From assembly GCA_030737875.1 (NCBI GenBank), contig CM060920.1, forward strand, positions 482,638,861 to 482,702,860: a DNA stretch of 64,000 nt, given 5' to 3'. Position 1 is the first letter of the stretch. Each line of letters opens with the position of its first letter. This document shows positions 1-12,487 of this stretch, piece by piece. A model generated the notes under the pieces. It was not told the origin of the DNA. It ran no database searches and worked only from the letters and a program-made list of their open reading frames with translations. The position numbers and the translations under genes are program-made. Source of the stretch: Allium sativum (Eukaryota; Streptophyta; Magnoliopsida; Asparagales; Amaryllidaceae).

Positions 1-343
1 ACATGAAAATAATTCTAACACATGAATATTATTCAAAATTTCGGCAGCATAATGGCAGGGTAGTTAAAACCGGGGCCGTTCCTAGTACGGCTCCTCGCTC
101 TACCTTAAAGCCTCGCAGCTTTTGACAATGGGGATTCATGCATCTAGTTCGCACGCAGGCGGCATGTATTTTTTTTTCGTTTCCACAAACTAATCCTATG
201 TGGTTTCAACCAAATAATTCTCAACCACAAACGGGTATCTTTCAACCACAATCAATCAATTTCAACCACAAACAATTATAATCAACCAATTTTCACACCA
301 ATCACAATCAATAAATATCGTCCATGGTTTGTGGACGAGGGGC

Positions 344-345
<2 letters not shown>

Positions 346-381
<36 letters not shown>
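346..381. repeat. (TA)n microsatellite
   Basis: An uninterrupted run of about 18 TA dinucleotides inside LTR fragment G. Confidence 0.95.
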
Positions 382-382
<1 letters not shown>

Positions 383-400
383 CATTTCACTTCTATTTCA

Positions 401-527
401 GCACATATATAATTTTTACAACGCATATATAACTTATACATCGAACGTACAATTTATACAACGCTTATACATGAGGTGTACAATGCTTATATAACTCATA
501 CATCGACTATATAATTTATACATCATC
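401..527. repeat. Degenerate tandem repeat, about 22-bp unit
   Basis: Five to six diverged copies of a unit built on GCATATATAACTTATACA, following directly on the TA microsatellite inside LTR fragment G. Units vary in length and in the TATATAA core. No coding content. Confidence 0.7.
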
Positions 528-2019
528 GTTTTCCATATCGTTTATAAATTAGAAATGTCACCTTGGGTTCCACTCCACCAAAAATAGCAGAAGGCTCAGA
601 AAAATATGCGGTCTCTTCTAGAATGTAGAAGACGTCCACATGAGTCCACTGTCTCTTGTTTCACTGAATTTCGTCAAGAAACGAAAAAGATATGATTTTT
701 ACAGTGAAACCAAAAACCGTAGCGCTTTAAACTGCTATAGTATAGTTTATATACTTTTCAGCCGTACCTCAGCAGTTTGGTTCGAAACTAGGTTTCAAAT
801 TTTCAGCTAATCCGTTGATCGATACGGGGATCGAGTTGCACGAGGTCGAAGGGGGAGGAGAGGCGCTCAGGCGCCGGAAGTGGGCCCCAGTTCGGTGGCC
901 TGACGTGGCCACGGCGGCGAATCAAAGGGCTCGACTTTCGAGACCCATATCTCCACGAAAACTCCATGAAAAAATCCAATCCTGGTTTGGATTTGAAGCT
1001 CGTCTCGAGCTCTTCAAAATTTTCAACTGGAGTGTTTGATTTTGATGCGTGGATTGATCAGAAAATGAACGGGAAGCTAATGAACGATTTCCGCCTATTA
1101 TTCGATCGTCGGGGAGAGAGAAGGTTGAGGTGGACATATAGAATTTTTTCCTTTAATTTATATATTTTAAAATTTCGAAAATACCCCCTTTCACACACGA
1201 ACTCCAATCCAAACCCAACGACTGTCGTCCCTAGCTAAATACCCCCATTCCGAACACAATGGGATATGTTTAGAAGGCCCATTCGACAGTCTTAGTCAGT
1301 TTTCCTTCAAATTAAAATATAAAACATTCAATATTTAATTTGAACGTATATTTCAATTTGTCGGGGCCACATACTGATTCTAAAAATTCCCGAAAAATAA
1401 ATCTAGCTATGTTTTGACGATACGGTCCCAACAAAACTGGTTTCGTCGAATTCTGAGACCGTTTGAAAAATGGCCCATTTCTGGTCGATCCAATTTAATA
1501 GAAATCGACCAAACACATTTTCCTTTGCCACGCTCTCATACTAGCTTCAAAAATTATGAAATTTGAAACCTAGAAATAATTAGACATCCCGGATCCAACA
1601 AAAGTGGTTTCGTCGAATTCCGATGTCATTTGCAAAATGGAGATTTTCACGGGCTATATAAACTCCATAGCGACCTTTCAGAAAATTCATTTGGCCATAA
1701 CTTTTGCTTCCCGCTATGAAACTTCGATATTTCAGATTCGTTAGAAGGGTATTCACTAACAGATTTAAATATTTTTGGTTTCACTCAAATCCGTTTTGTT
1801 TTGCACCCGGTACAGTCAGTCAATGTTTGAATTCAAATTTCGAAACTGCCGCGCCATTTCAGGCCATGTTTATAATTCAAATTAATTATATTCATTTTCA
1901 ACATCGATTCAATCACACTTTACATCGTTATTATTTAAAATAAATTTTAAATATTTTAAATTCACTAAAATAGCCAATTTAAAATTTTTCAACTGGTTCA
2001 GATTTTCCGGGTTGTTACA

Positions 2020-2935
2020 ACTAAGTAGAGGCTAGGGCACGCTTTACTTATCTGGATAGTAAGAGGTTCAAAACGAGGTGTGCACAGGCATGTTCTGGTG
2101 GAACGATTAGCGTGCATCGTTATGAATAGGGAAGATAAGACATTGTAACGACTATGATTAATGTTGTGTCCTTTTTACTTGATGGGTTTGGGATTGATAA
2201 GCCCAAATTCCATAGATGGCACAGGTTATTCACATATGGAATGCAAATCGATGGGTAGTATTAGGAAATTCCTTCCAAAAAGTTTTACTATTGTTTGAGG
2301 TTGTAGAAGTGCAAAACAATCAGTCAGATTGAATACGATCATTACTCTTTTTTGATAAGAATAGCCAGTCCTTTATATTAATTCATATCAGTTATTGTTC
2401 ACCTTTAGATATGCACAGACACTTACCTTTTTATGACACTAAAATTATGGTTTATCTATTTTCCTTAACTTAGTAGTCGGGCTAGTAATGATAGCAGCTC
2501 ACCAGACATTACGTTTAACCCGTTTCCTTTCTTCCTTTCTCTTTTCTTTTCCCCAGGCTTATAGGTAGAAAATGTTTAGTTCAAATTTCATTGTTGATTT
2601 TATCGTGAAGGATTTCTACAAAAGATGGACCACTTCCTGTTTTCTTTCCAAGGTTAGGTCGTATCTTTTTTACTATTTAGGGAATAATATTATTTTGTAT
2701 TCTGATATTGTTTAGACTGAGATTTAAAGACATGACATTTAGTAACTAATTGGTGAATCAAATAAAAATGGTTTTGTATTTAAAATGAATGTGTCTTCTT
2801 TCGTTGTAATGTTGTTAGTTCAGTCTTATGAAATCTTAGTCTCTATGATGTTTTATGTGTTTATACCTATAATGCTCCATATTTTCTTAATAAAATCCTC
2901 ATACGGGTGATATTAAGGAATGTGGGGGAATTGCA
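2020..2935 (+). mobile_element. 3' part of a plus-strand LTR (F), related to A/C/D
   Basis: The block ends in GTGGGGGAATTGCA, a decayed version of the GGTGGGGTGTTACA that closes LTRs A, C and D. About 380 bp upstream it keeps the pyrimidine tract and acceptor-like CCCCAG (2555-2556) that A, C and D have at the same relative place. Its 5' part is missing at 2020, where LTR G starts, so G probably inserted into F. F in turn interrupts the 3' LTR of X at 2935/2936, with TTAAC (2936-2940) as the candidate target duplication. Confidence 0.6.
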
Positions 2936-3928
2936 TTAACAACGATTTATGGGACTGATTTCATATCTATGGTGTTTACAATGTTCACAATATCTTTAAA
3001 CACAATTGTAGACAATAATACGAATAGTCTAATAATCCTACCAAATAATAATATTCAAACTACAATTATTTTTTCAGATTAACAAAAACTATAATAGATC
3101 TGATGAACATATAGGCATATATTTCGGATTTAATACAAATGAAGTAACCAAATTATTGTAAACTATGTATATAGATTTCTCTCTCACCTGAAAGCATCCA
3201 AATCTAAATATGAATAGTCTTTTAGGTCTATAATTCCTAAATTCTTACAGGTCTACAGTTATTCTGAAAAGAGGATACTTTCAGATTTGTAGATTTGCAA
3301 AAAAATAAAAAAGAGGGAAAATATCTGATGAAGAAGAACCTAAACACCAATCCATACCCTTTTCGACTTGAATATGTTTAGTCTCCTCAAATCTATATTA
3401 TTTTTGTTTGATTATGTTTGTATGTGTACATATTTTGTTTTAGAATTTGTTTGAGGAGAAAAGAAATCCAAAGCTTTGCTTCCATTCTCAGAAATACGTG
3501 GAAAAGAATGGGGTCCTAACCCTTTATTTATAGGAGTTGAAATGGCCCTGAACCGTTAGATTAGTTTTCATAATAATCCGTCCATTCGTTATATAAATAA
3601 TATGTAAAAACCTAGCCGTCGGGTTGTTCCAAGTCACCTGGAATCGACCTAGCGATCGGCCTAGCTGCCACGGTGGCTAGGCATTAATTTCTTATCATAT
3701 ATATTTTATTCCATTTTAATTATTTTCTTCTGTTTTTTGTATTTCATCCGTAACTTTTTCAAACGGACTCCATTTGCGAAACTCCCAAGATGAATGTTGA
3801 CCAGAATTCCATAACGAACGCAATGGTGCAAGTTTCGTAGTCGACTTCCATCATTTGTAGAAAATCCTATTTTTGGAAATCAAATTAAATTGCTAGTTTA
3901 TTTATTGTCATAATTCCGTATTGTTACA
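2936..3928 (-). mobile_element. 3' LTR of element X (terminal 1 kb, minus)
   Basis: The block aligns along its length with 36583-37578, the far end of the right LTR of X, and both copies close with TTGTTACA. On the minus strand the LTR starts at 3928. A TATA box (CTATAAATAAAG) lies near 3520-3535 and a donor-like CAGGTGAGAG near 3190. Purine-rich sequence right of 3928 (minus sense) is the polypurine tract, which marks this as the 3' LTR. The rest of this LTR should lie left of the window, beyond the insertion of F. Confidence 0.7.
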
Positions 3929-3946
3929 TTCTCCCCCCCTTAAAAG
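3929..3946 (-). other. Polypurine tract of element X
   Basis: On the minus strand this reads TTTTAAGGGGGGGAGAA immediately before the LTR start at 3928, the expected site for plus-strand DNA priming. It has the same form as the tracts of A (24141-24153) and B (12326-12338). Confidence 0.8.
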
Positions 3947-5599
3947 GAATTTTTCCATGAAATTATGATACCCACTTATCCTACTCAACACAACAATTTG
4001 TGTACATCCACTTTGCAACCAAGTGTGCATGTGCATAGTGTACATAATGTATTGCAATCATAAAATATGTATGCATAATGATTCTAAATCGGATCCTCAT
4101 ATATGTATGAACTAAATTTTTAAAACACTTTCAAAAAACATTATGCAAAACATACTAAATATACTGGCAGTTCTATATGAATGCATATTTTGAAAACCCT
4201 TTTTCACCCATAAACCTCACATGACTACAAATAGAAGTGTGAAGCAACCAGTTTCGCATCTAAATTATACCATCCAAAACGCCAATGCATCTAGTCGTTT
4301 CCTATTTTATTTCTCCTAAGTTGGAAAAAAAGAAATCAAAGCGAAGAATTTTTACGTTCCCTTTGCTTTTGAATATTCTAATTCCCGTCCTACAGTAGAA
4401 TTTTACCTCAGCTCCCTAAAATAATCTAAAAATTTTCATCTATAGACTGCAAAGGAGGCTTAAAACAAGCTCTAAAACATAATACGAGTTAATTAACAAC
4501 TTGTGTGCATCGTTGACAAGGTATGGAAATAACGATTTCAAGGACAAAATAGCATTTTTCCTTATTGTTGTTAATGTTTTTATCACATCGTCGATCCTAT
4601 TTCACCACTAAAATGTGCACACAAATCATTAAAAAAATCTTCCTCACGTTGTTCATGTGACCAAAAATCAAAAAATTTCACAAAAGTAAATTTTTGCTTT
4701 AAGAAAATCTTTTATAAAAAAATCAATTTTTTTTTCAAACCAGATTTATACGAAAACAAAGATTTTTATAACGTGCGCTTTGCATCATTCAAACCATCTA
4801 TATTATGCAAAACAGATGTTTAAATATGCGCAAACTGTCGTAACCAAATCCATGTTCTCACATAAATCGAAATAAAAGAAAGTAAATCAAAGAAATATGA
4901 AATTCAAAAAGGTTAAAAAAAATCAAACAATGTTTGCAAAAAGTCACCAAAAAGAATTTTGTGGAAACTTAAATGATTCAGATCACATGTTGGCGAAAGA
5001 GGAAGTCGGTCATGCGAAAAATGCAAAAACCAAAACCACACACAAACAAAGATAAATTTTACGATAACAAGGAACATGTGATAAATATACCCATGATGAA
5101 AACAACGCAAAACTTGTCCTTCGCTAAAATTTGTTTAGTACCGAATTTTAATCTTTCTAGCTCTAAGAGAACTGTTAGTTAGATAACAAAATTGAGATTT
5201 CAATTAGATATGCGCGGATGTCACAAATAATTCTAAACATAAAAATATCATTAAAAATCGTGTGATTACAAACAATACTAACATTTACAACCCAACTGGA
5301 CAAAGATAAAATGCTGGAAAGGGAAACACATGATACAATATACAAGATACACTAGACATAGGCTAACATCATCCAAGCACTAGAAGATGGTCGGGCTCTA
5401 CGGCTGGAACTTGATCCATTACCACGCCCATGCCAGGAATGTAGTATGGTAGAAATGCAACCAATCTTGTGTGCCTAACGACACTTCTCCCTATGGACCT
5501 CACAAAGCTCGGTCGGGATATTGTGAAGGACAGTGAGCTCTGGGATCTCCTGGCCAGTTACTGGGGCTGCTCCGGCGGCTGCGAATGATGAACAGGAGT

Positions 5600-6420
5600 G
5601 GAAGTTCAACGAATAGGGGCATCAGGAAGCTGAATATCCGTCTTGCGGAGAGTGGCATAGCTGATGGCGGTAGGCACCTTCTTCACCGTGGTCTCTATTG
5701 CAAACCTCACCCGAAAGTGTCGGAAGACATAGATGAGAAGATTGTTGTAAGAGAAGTCGCTCCTCGGGGTTCCGATGAAAGGATCATAAAGGGGAATCAT
5801 AAGTATGTGTGCCTAGTTGACGACTATACCGACATAACGGCATATGCAGCATGATGCACTGAAGGATAGATCTGCTTTAAGATTCCCATCTTCGGGATGA
5901 TGTTGTGCTGAATGATGCGCATAACTAATGAGCAATAAGTCGCAGATTAGCGGTGGGCTAAACTCCAGGGGAGTCAAGGAATATGCACTCAAGGATCTGC
6001 GGGTCGTCCATCTCAATGGCATCAAGCTATGCTCCGACCGCTGAGACACCGAAATCTCCACTAAATCGCCTTCAGAAAACTAAACGTGGGAGCCCATCAC
6101 CTCGGACTGGATGACACAAGCCTCATCATCGATGCTAGCATCCATCTAAGCATTGAAGAGGTGGATGCAGCGCGGTTAATATTCGCGCTCGAAGGTATCG
6201 AAGCATAGGATTGGTGCCAAGCCCACGACGATGAACAGCTCCTCCAAATGAAAAGCAGCAAAATCAGCGAACTTCACAAGTTGACCATGGTGAAATTCAT
6301 AACTGGTCGTAGCCAAGTAACGCTGAATCTTCTCCTCGTTGCAATCTAGCCACACAGCCTCCTGAGGTGTGAGGCCAACGTATTGAGCAACGACATTTCA
6401 AGGAGGGGCATGGAGGAAAC
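5600..6420 (-). pseudogene. Decayed retroelement ORF, plant transposon protein-like
   Basis: Minus-strand reading, switching frame several times, gives segments such as YEFHHGQLVKFADFAAFHLE, HNIIPKMGILKQIYPSVHHA and DFSYNNLLIYVFRHF. These resemble the ORF1 or 'putative plant transposon protein' domain of plant Athila/LARD-type elements, in which a conserved H-x-I-x-PK segment is followed by a helical stretch ending in a run of FRHF type. That similarity is from memory of the family and has not been searched. The reading is broken by several stops and frameshifts, and no start codon is evident. It lies in the sense of element X. It could be the only protein X ever carried; its function in these elements is not established. 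The open segments at 5606-5800 and 5813-6061 are pieces of it. Confidence 0.45.
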
Positions 6421-7982
6421 GACGAGTCAGACTAAAGAAATTGCATATCTGGAGTATAATAGGGTTGAGATCTGCGCTAGGATGTTTTAATGGAAATTAG
6501 AGGCGAAATGGAGTGGGGGATGTTTGGATTGGAGCTTGGGAAGGAGGAAGGTTCAGGTTTGCTGGAAAATGGAGGTGGGGAGGAAGAAATCGGCTAGAAC
6601 AATATATTTCTATCTATCACAATCGGGTCAGGCTCCAAGTTCCGCACGTGGGGTAACGGTCGACCGCTTGCCCAACAATGGGCGTGACCTAAACATCCGG
6701 CTAACGGCCCGTTTAATATATAAAAAGTATAATAAAATCTTAATAACACTGTATCGACTTCCGAACCCTAACAGAAATATCATGCTTACATCCACCACTT
6801 GTCAAGTCGAGAATTAAATTTCCAACGCCATTTTCTCAGCCTTTGAATAGATGTAACAACCAAACGAACGAATTTTCGAATAAAAATAAGCTAGAAATCC
6901 AAAATTAAAATTAAAATGGGTTTTCCCCTTACCTAGCTTGTAAATAAATAAACGATTCGCAAATTAAATACTTCAAAATCAGAACAAAAGATTTTCCTTA
7001 ATCTTTTCAAAAGAAATTTTTAAAACTTTTCGAAATTGATTTATTGGAAACTAAAGGTTTCGCATTATAAATTCATTTTATTATTATTTATATTCCAGTT
7101 TATATTATTAACTGTAAAACCTTTTCGCGTTCCAAAGCATCGGGATTTTAAAATCTCAAAAGGATTAATTATGATAATTTCGATAAATCATTTAATATAT
7201 ATATAAAAAAAGGAATACAAAAAATCACAAGGAACATGTATTAAATATTTTTAAGTTATGAGGCATATTCCTTGTGCTTTCCAATTCACTTCTTGTTACC
7301 AACTGGATTATTTATTAAAATCGAATAAATCTGAACAATTCTGAGACATGAATAGATTTAGATTCTTAAAATTATAAATATTTTTAATAAAACTATTTTC
7401 TGAAACCATAGTTTTAAAACATTCGAAATCAATTTTATTTTCTAAAGTATGTTTTAAAAATCGAAATTTCTTTGAAAACCAGACCAAGGACTCAAATGAA
7501 AATTTTCAACAAAAGAATATCCGAAAGTTTAAATAAGTATCGAATGGATATACCTCGTAATTATATTTTCCGATGGATATGGCATATTGACATGAATTTC
7601 CCGTTTCAGACTAAGAAAAGGCCTTTGATTGGAACTACCAACGAAATCAAAAACCAGGAATCGTGACTATCTCAGTTGTAGCTAGATTTTCGTCCAATCT
7701 CCAAACTCGAATTCACGGGATTCACCATATGTCGTCCTCATGCTCTTAGCAACGAAATCACCAATGTGTTGTAGGGTAAGACAGAATTGGCTAGAAACCT
7801 GAACTCAACATATTTCAACTCTTAGTTGCTTATGTCCTATATAAAATAAATAAGCCCACGATTGTTTCACTGTTGAAATAATTTTAAAATCGAATAAGAA
7901 AGAAGAATAAAATAGAAAAGAAAATCGAATACGTTCTCTCACGAATCCTGATTTAACTAATTCCTCTGATCGTCTAACCTAA

Positions 7983-7994
7983 GCTCTAATAGCA
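7983..7994 (-). other. Primer-binding site of element X
   Basis: The minus strand reads TGCTATTAGAGC, which is TGGTATCAGAGC (complement of the 3' end of initiator tRNA-Met) with two mismatches. It lies two bases inside the LTR that begins at 7997, so it defines that LTR as the 5' LTR of a minus-strand element. Confidence 0.75.
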
Positions 7995-7996
7995 AA

Positions 7997-9811
7997 TGTA
8001 ACACCCAACACTTTTCTAAGCCCAAATTTCGACAAAAACTGAAGCTCGAACCCATCTAAGCATGGAGCGTGTAAATCTGGTACTTGAAAATAAATGAGCA
8101 TGAGCATAATCCTGAGTACGATAAAATAACTCGCAGCGGAAACGAAATAGGATAAACTAGTATCAACTTGGTTAGCAACCTTGTAAGAGTAAGTCACCAC
8201 GTCAATACCGAGCATGAGAGAAGACGAGAACTGAAAACCAAACTTAAACACATACGTGAACCTGATCTGCTTGAGATAACCTGAGAGTTGTAATGAGGAA
8301 GGGGTCAAAACAATAAGTTTTAGTGAGCGGAAAGAGTATAACATAGTCTACAATACACAAATAATGTATCCCATTTGGTTCACCCAGAGACATATTTCTA
8401 TCAAGGCTTGTAATTCTAACCTAACCTTGTTAACACATATGCACGACACTAACTACCATACTTAAGGTAGCATCCCTAAACAATAACGATACTAAAATAG
8501 AACGTTTATGCGTAATTATGAAGCCTTTAAACCATCGTCCAACTAATTACCAAAAACTAAGAAGTGGGCTCTCAACTTCTCACTATTCATATATAGGATT
8601 ATTTATTTCTGCATAGCCACTTAAGAGCTCACTATCAATGATAGATAAGGGTAGATCTTTTTTGTCACTTAAGACCTTAGGCGGAACCATCGGTTACTTA
8701 ATACCTTTTTCGATGGTTTACCCTACTCTAATATAAAATAGAGGACACTAGCTACAAATCCTACTAATTTAAGGCTTCCGTCATTCATGCATATAAACCG
8801 ATGCCTCGTATCAGGGGAGAGATAATAAGAAGCCACCTAAGACCAATCGTCATTTAAGACCTCCCTATGGTTGGACCCCCTCATTACCATCAAGCTAACC
8901 TTATTAGGATAATCCCCTAATCACTTAATATTTCCCCCTTAGGATAGGTTGACCTATGGTACCTCTATAGTGGTCATTTAAAATCTATTCTCGTGTGGAC
9001 CCTCGATCCCAGCCACTTAAGACCCAAGGGAAGCGGACTAATCGTGGAGATTATCAAACTCGTAGCAATTAGCCTTTAATGCTTTTATATATGGGAGGTG
9101 GGCTACATGGTCCCTTAATACATTTTTAAATTGGAGCTAACCACTTAAGACCTTAGTTCCCACAAAAGGCTACGCTATTGAATTGTTTCCCATTCTGGTT
9201 CTTTCTTTCGAACGGGAGGAGACCTCACTCATGAAGAAAGCCTTAAAGTTGAAATAATCAACGTATGAAAACTAACTATAGTCACGGTTCCTATGGTCAA
9301 TGATGTCTCATATCAATTGGTCATATATTTGACTGTTGGAAAATGCAGACGTCTATCGAATAAGGCAACTGACCTCGCATCATTAACATACTAAGTCCAA
9401 TTCTAATTTATAGTTATATTAATCGTAGATTAACCAGAAAAGCATAAGGAAAACCTATACCTTTCCCATCCTAGGATGTTTAGTTAATTGTTTCCTTATT
9501 GGACTTAGTATTTAAAACGACAACCAATACCCATTAATCCACTTTTAATTCCATTTATTGTTATTTATTTGGTTTATTGTCATTTATGACCATAAAAGTC
9601 ATGTTTTCCTAAGGCACTAATTGAACCATTGAATGTTCCTATTTTACCAGTCCCTTATTGTTCTAGTCTAATTATTGTAACTCCTTAAATCTTTTTACTT
9701 TATTTTAACTTGATTCATTCTCTTCTTTTTTTTGAAGGCCGACCGGTTTTATAGTTGCCGTACAACTTATTATTATAACTAAATATAATTACAATAATGT
9801 TTGGTTTTTAT
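7997..9811 (-). mobile_element. 5' LTR of X, part 1 (U5/R side)
   Basis: The LTR begins TGTAACACCC next to the primer site and is cut at 9811 by element B (duplication TTTAT 9807-9811, TTTAA 30660-30664). It continues at 30660-31857 and 35342-37578, for about 5.25 kb in total. Near 8290 the minus strand has a pyrimidine-rich stretch ending CTCAGGTTA, like the acceptor position of A/C/D. From 8580 to 9180 the phrase CACTTAAGACC recurs at irregular spacing. No host gene is seen; the 121-residue ORF at 7979-8344 runs across the primer site and is not credible. Confidence 0.6.
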
Positions 9812-10549
9812 TGTGACGGCCTACCCCGCACCAGCTGACATTTCCAGTGAAAGTGTGTTGTGCCAATGCCCGACTAGCATGGGACGGTTGCCAAAGAAAG
9901 GAAAAGAAAGGAAGTTCGAACTAACAAGGAACCTGTAGAATGTCTCATAGCGCACGAGATAAAATATAATAATAACGTAACTTTGACATAAAACAAGCGA
10001 GACAGTGCATAAGCTGAAAACTAAACCATCATAGCAGCGGAATACAAAATACAGCTTATGATCCAAACCAACATTATTACAACTTTTAAATACTGTTTCT
10101 AAAGCAAAAGAAAGAGGTACAGTACTAATGCCCAAAGTAGTGACCAGCAACAACACAGGGAGATTATATATATAGCATACGTGGAAGCCTCCTGCTTGTC
10201 TCCGATACAGCTACTCGTGCATAATCACCTGACTTGTCTCTAGTCTTCCCGTTTAAGAGCACTCAGAGTAATAAGAAGAGACATAAAACTTTGGATCAGA
10301 CAAAAGTCTGGTATGAGCAATAAGCAGCAAAATAGAACAATAACAGGTATATAAAACCATACCTGAACCTGGACCTGCAACCAAAGAGTTAGCACAACAT
10401 GATGTACAATACTCTAAGGTGACACTAACACATGGTGTGGAAATAATAGGGATGGGGGTGTGCATGTCATGGTGATAGCAAAACATCAAACATAGCAATC
10501 ATCCTCACATCTCTCACTCAGTGCGTAAAGCATACAATATCCACTGCTT

Positions 10550-10755
10550 TGACCACCCAAATCCTTTGCTATGATCACTCTGCCCCATGGATTTAGGATG
10601 GCTCCACTGCACTGATCCACAGCCACTAATCCCTTGCTATGTCCACTCGGCCCCATTAAGTCATGACGACTCCACTGCGCTGGCTCATAGCCATGCTACG
10701 ATCACTCTGCCCTATTGAGTAATAACTACCCCACTACACTGATCCATAGCCTAAC
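10550..10755. repeat. Degenerate tandem repeat in LTR B, unit about 65 bp
   Basis: Three or more units follow the pattern GATCACTCTGCCCCAT, then a CTCCACTGC box, then a CATAGCC or CACAGCC box. The same array is in the other LTR, split by element A at 17873/28700. A's insertion site CTTGC lies inside one unit, and the uninterrupted sequence can be read at 10630-10640. Confidence 0.7.
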
Positions 10756-10989
10756 ATCCATCTTGGTGGTGAATCTAAGTTATGGACATCGATAACCCCT
10801 TAGCGCATGTCCCGCAGCAAAGCCCAATTCATGAAGTTGATTCGTTGGTTCCCGTATGGATCCTGAGTAATAATTTCCCATTTAGACTTCCTTTGCATCT
10901 CAAGTTTTAATCGAATTGGAGTTGGTCTTAAAAAGAGTCATCGCGTAGAAATTGAAGTACATGCCCGGTTCGATTATGTTGTATAGTTT

Positions 10990-11090
10990 TCCAGTTCCCC
11001 CATTCGGTTCGGTTCGGGTGCCATCCTCCATTCGGTTCGGTTCGGGTGCCATCCTCCAACTTGATTCGGTTCGGGTGCTTCTGCTTTGAT
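10990..11090. repeat. Tandem TTCGGTTCGGG repeat in LTR B
   Basis: Three copies of a unit of about 31-33 bp carry TTCGGTTCGGGTGCCATCC, the third diverged. The homologous stretch in the other LTR is about 29060-29140. It falls in the leader segment downstream of the candidate donor (minus sense). Confidence 0.75.
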
Positions 11091-11934
11091 ATGGTTCGGT
11101 CCTCTAGCTCTCCAGTTAGTCTGATTCGATCGCATGCCCTCCTATCGTTTCGATCCAATCCCATGTCCCAACTCCAACTCTATGTTGGTGGCCTTCCTTT
11201 TTGCCAAGCCCCCTCTGGTGACAAGTTCCGATCCAAATCGAATCCCTTGCCCAGTTCTCTTATCCGATCCGAGCCTCATATCCGATCTGATCTGAAACCC
11301 TGCACATTTCCTGCAACTTTTCCAGCGACTGTTTTACGCCATACGACGGCGTTTTCGACCATTCTAACTTTTCTAATCAATCAGAAAGCATACCACATAG
11401 TCATAGAAATATAGGGAATCAACAATAAACACCAAAACAATAACTTAACATGTCAATATGGATAAAACATACCCAAAAACCTATACATTCCCCTTAATCC
11501 CCCTTAATCATGTTTAATCATACAATTAGCAAAACATATCCAAATGAACCCAAATTTCTATCAGAGCCCTAAAATAATATTTAATAATTTTTACATATTT
11601 TTCCAGAATTTTAACATGCATAATTTGGCTAATTAACACTAATCACCCTTAATTAGCCGTAATAAGTGAAAAACAATGCAAATCACTCACCTTAACCACA
11701 AATTAATCTTAGATCTAAAAATATCTCTAATTTGGGTCGAATCTGTATGCAAAACAGTAGCTCCAACTCTGATTAGATGCTATTTTAACTTGATTTGATG
11801 TTGATTAGCTTAATCCTTGATTAGAAAGTGATTAGAGGTGCCTTTAGGAGGTAGAAGCCATTATTAGGGTTGAAAGAATGGAAGTGGCGGCTGCAAAAAT
11901 GACAAAGAAGGGTTTCTCTAGTCCCTTTCAGTCC

Positions 11935-11946
11935 TTATATACCCCT
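11935..11946 (-). promoter_or_regulatory. TATA box of B 3' LTR
   Basis: The minus strand reads GGTATATAAGG about 380 bp from the LTR start, the same spacing as in A, C and X. In the 5' LTR (30052-30059) the same site reads TATTTAAG, a weaker match. Confidence 0.6.
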
Positions 11947-12325
11947 AATCGCAAATCCCCTAATGGGCCTAGCTGCTAATCACCCGGTTAAGCCCAATTA
12001 ATTTGTTTCTCACCTTCTAAACCTTAATTCAGACATATCTCCCAAATAGTAAGTCCGTTTGATTATTGTGACCACTCTAAGGAAAGGTAAACCATCATCC
12101 GGATCTAACCGAAGTGGTTTTAGGTCAAAAATCCTTAACAATCAAAAGTTATGGGCAAAACAGGATTCACCAGGGGCAAAACGGTCATTTAAAAATCGGC
12201 AAAAATCGTGAACATGGGAAATGACCCCAATAGTCGTTCCCCAAAGTTACACGACCATACGACTTCATATGTGAATGAAATGAATATTCTACGATCCTTC
12301 GATACGTAGAAAGCGGGTCGTTACA

Positions 12326-12338
12326 CTCTCCCCCCTTT
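12326..12338 (-). other. Polypurine tract of B
   Basis: The minus strand reads AAAGGGGGGAGAG directly before the LTR start at 12325. Confidence 0.85.
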
Positions 12339-12487
12339 AGAAATTTCTCCCCCGAAATTCCTTAACCAAAAACATACAAAGTTGTTCCATATACCTATCA
12401 GTCATTCACAAACAATCAAACATACATAACAAGCCTACCGTAGCATGCGGTTTACTAACAAGGGAAGAAACTATCACTATTAAATTC

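Larger units (their letters stand above)
1..2019 (-). mobile_element. LTR fragment G (minus), same family as Y and W
   Basis: Read on the minus strand, the block starts at 2019 with TGTAACAACCCGG and follows the order seen in LTR Y (37637) and W (56657): the TTCGACGAAA boxes, then the stretch around TCGGAATGGGGGTA and the GACGACAGTCGTTGGG box, then a TATA-like AATATATAAATT near 1160. GC-richer sequence at about 800-1130 matches the position of the leader exon in Y. The other LTR end is left of the window. No primer site or polypurine tract adjoins position 2019, so this is either a solo LTR or one LTR of a cut-off element; the target duplication would be ACTAA (2020-2024), with its mate outside. 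Small ORFs at 815-1240 lie in the leader and are not treated as genes. Confidence 0.75.
3947..7996 (-). mobile_element. Internal region of element X (non-autonomous)
   Basis: About 4.05 kb lies between the polypurine tract and the primer site. No gag-pol motif was found: no CCHC knuckle, no protease DSG or DTG, no reverse transcriptase FVDD. The only coding trace is a decayed ORF at about 5600-6420. The flanks (3950-5380 and 6560-7980) are A+T-rich and without recognisable genes. A TGTAACAACC at about 6851 looks like an LTR start but has no primer site beside it and may be an insertion scar. The element would have depended on proteins supplied in trans. Confidence 0.6.
9812..12325 (-). mobile_element. 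3' LTR of B (2,514 bp)
   Basis: It matches 17066-17873 plus 28700-30659. On the minus strand U3 starts at 12325, a TATA box GGTATATAAGG lies at about 11935-11946, and a donor TTAAG/GTGAGT lies at 11690, which reads CTAAG/GTAAGT in the other LTR (29808). It also holds CCGAACC-rich repeats (10990-11090) and degenerate units of about 65 bp with CACTCTGCCCCAT (10550-10755). The small ORFs at 9821-11414 lie within it and are not genes. Confidence 0.85.

Noticed and set aside
815..1240. Small ORFs on both strands in a GC-richer stretch
   Set aside because: The stretch is the leader part of LTR G and corresponds to non-coding leader in Y; no domain, and overlapping frames on both strands.
6845..6900. 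LTR start at 6851 (TGTAACAACC)
   Set aside because: No primer site or purine tract adjoins it and no second copy of the following sequence was found in the window; kept only as a possible scar.
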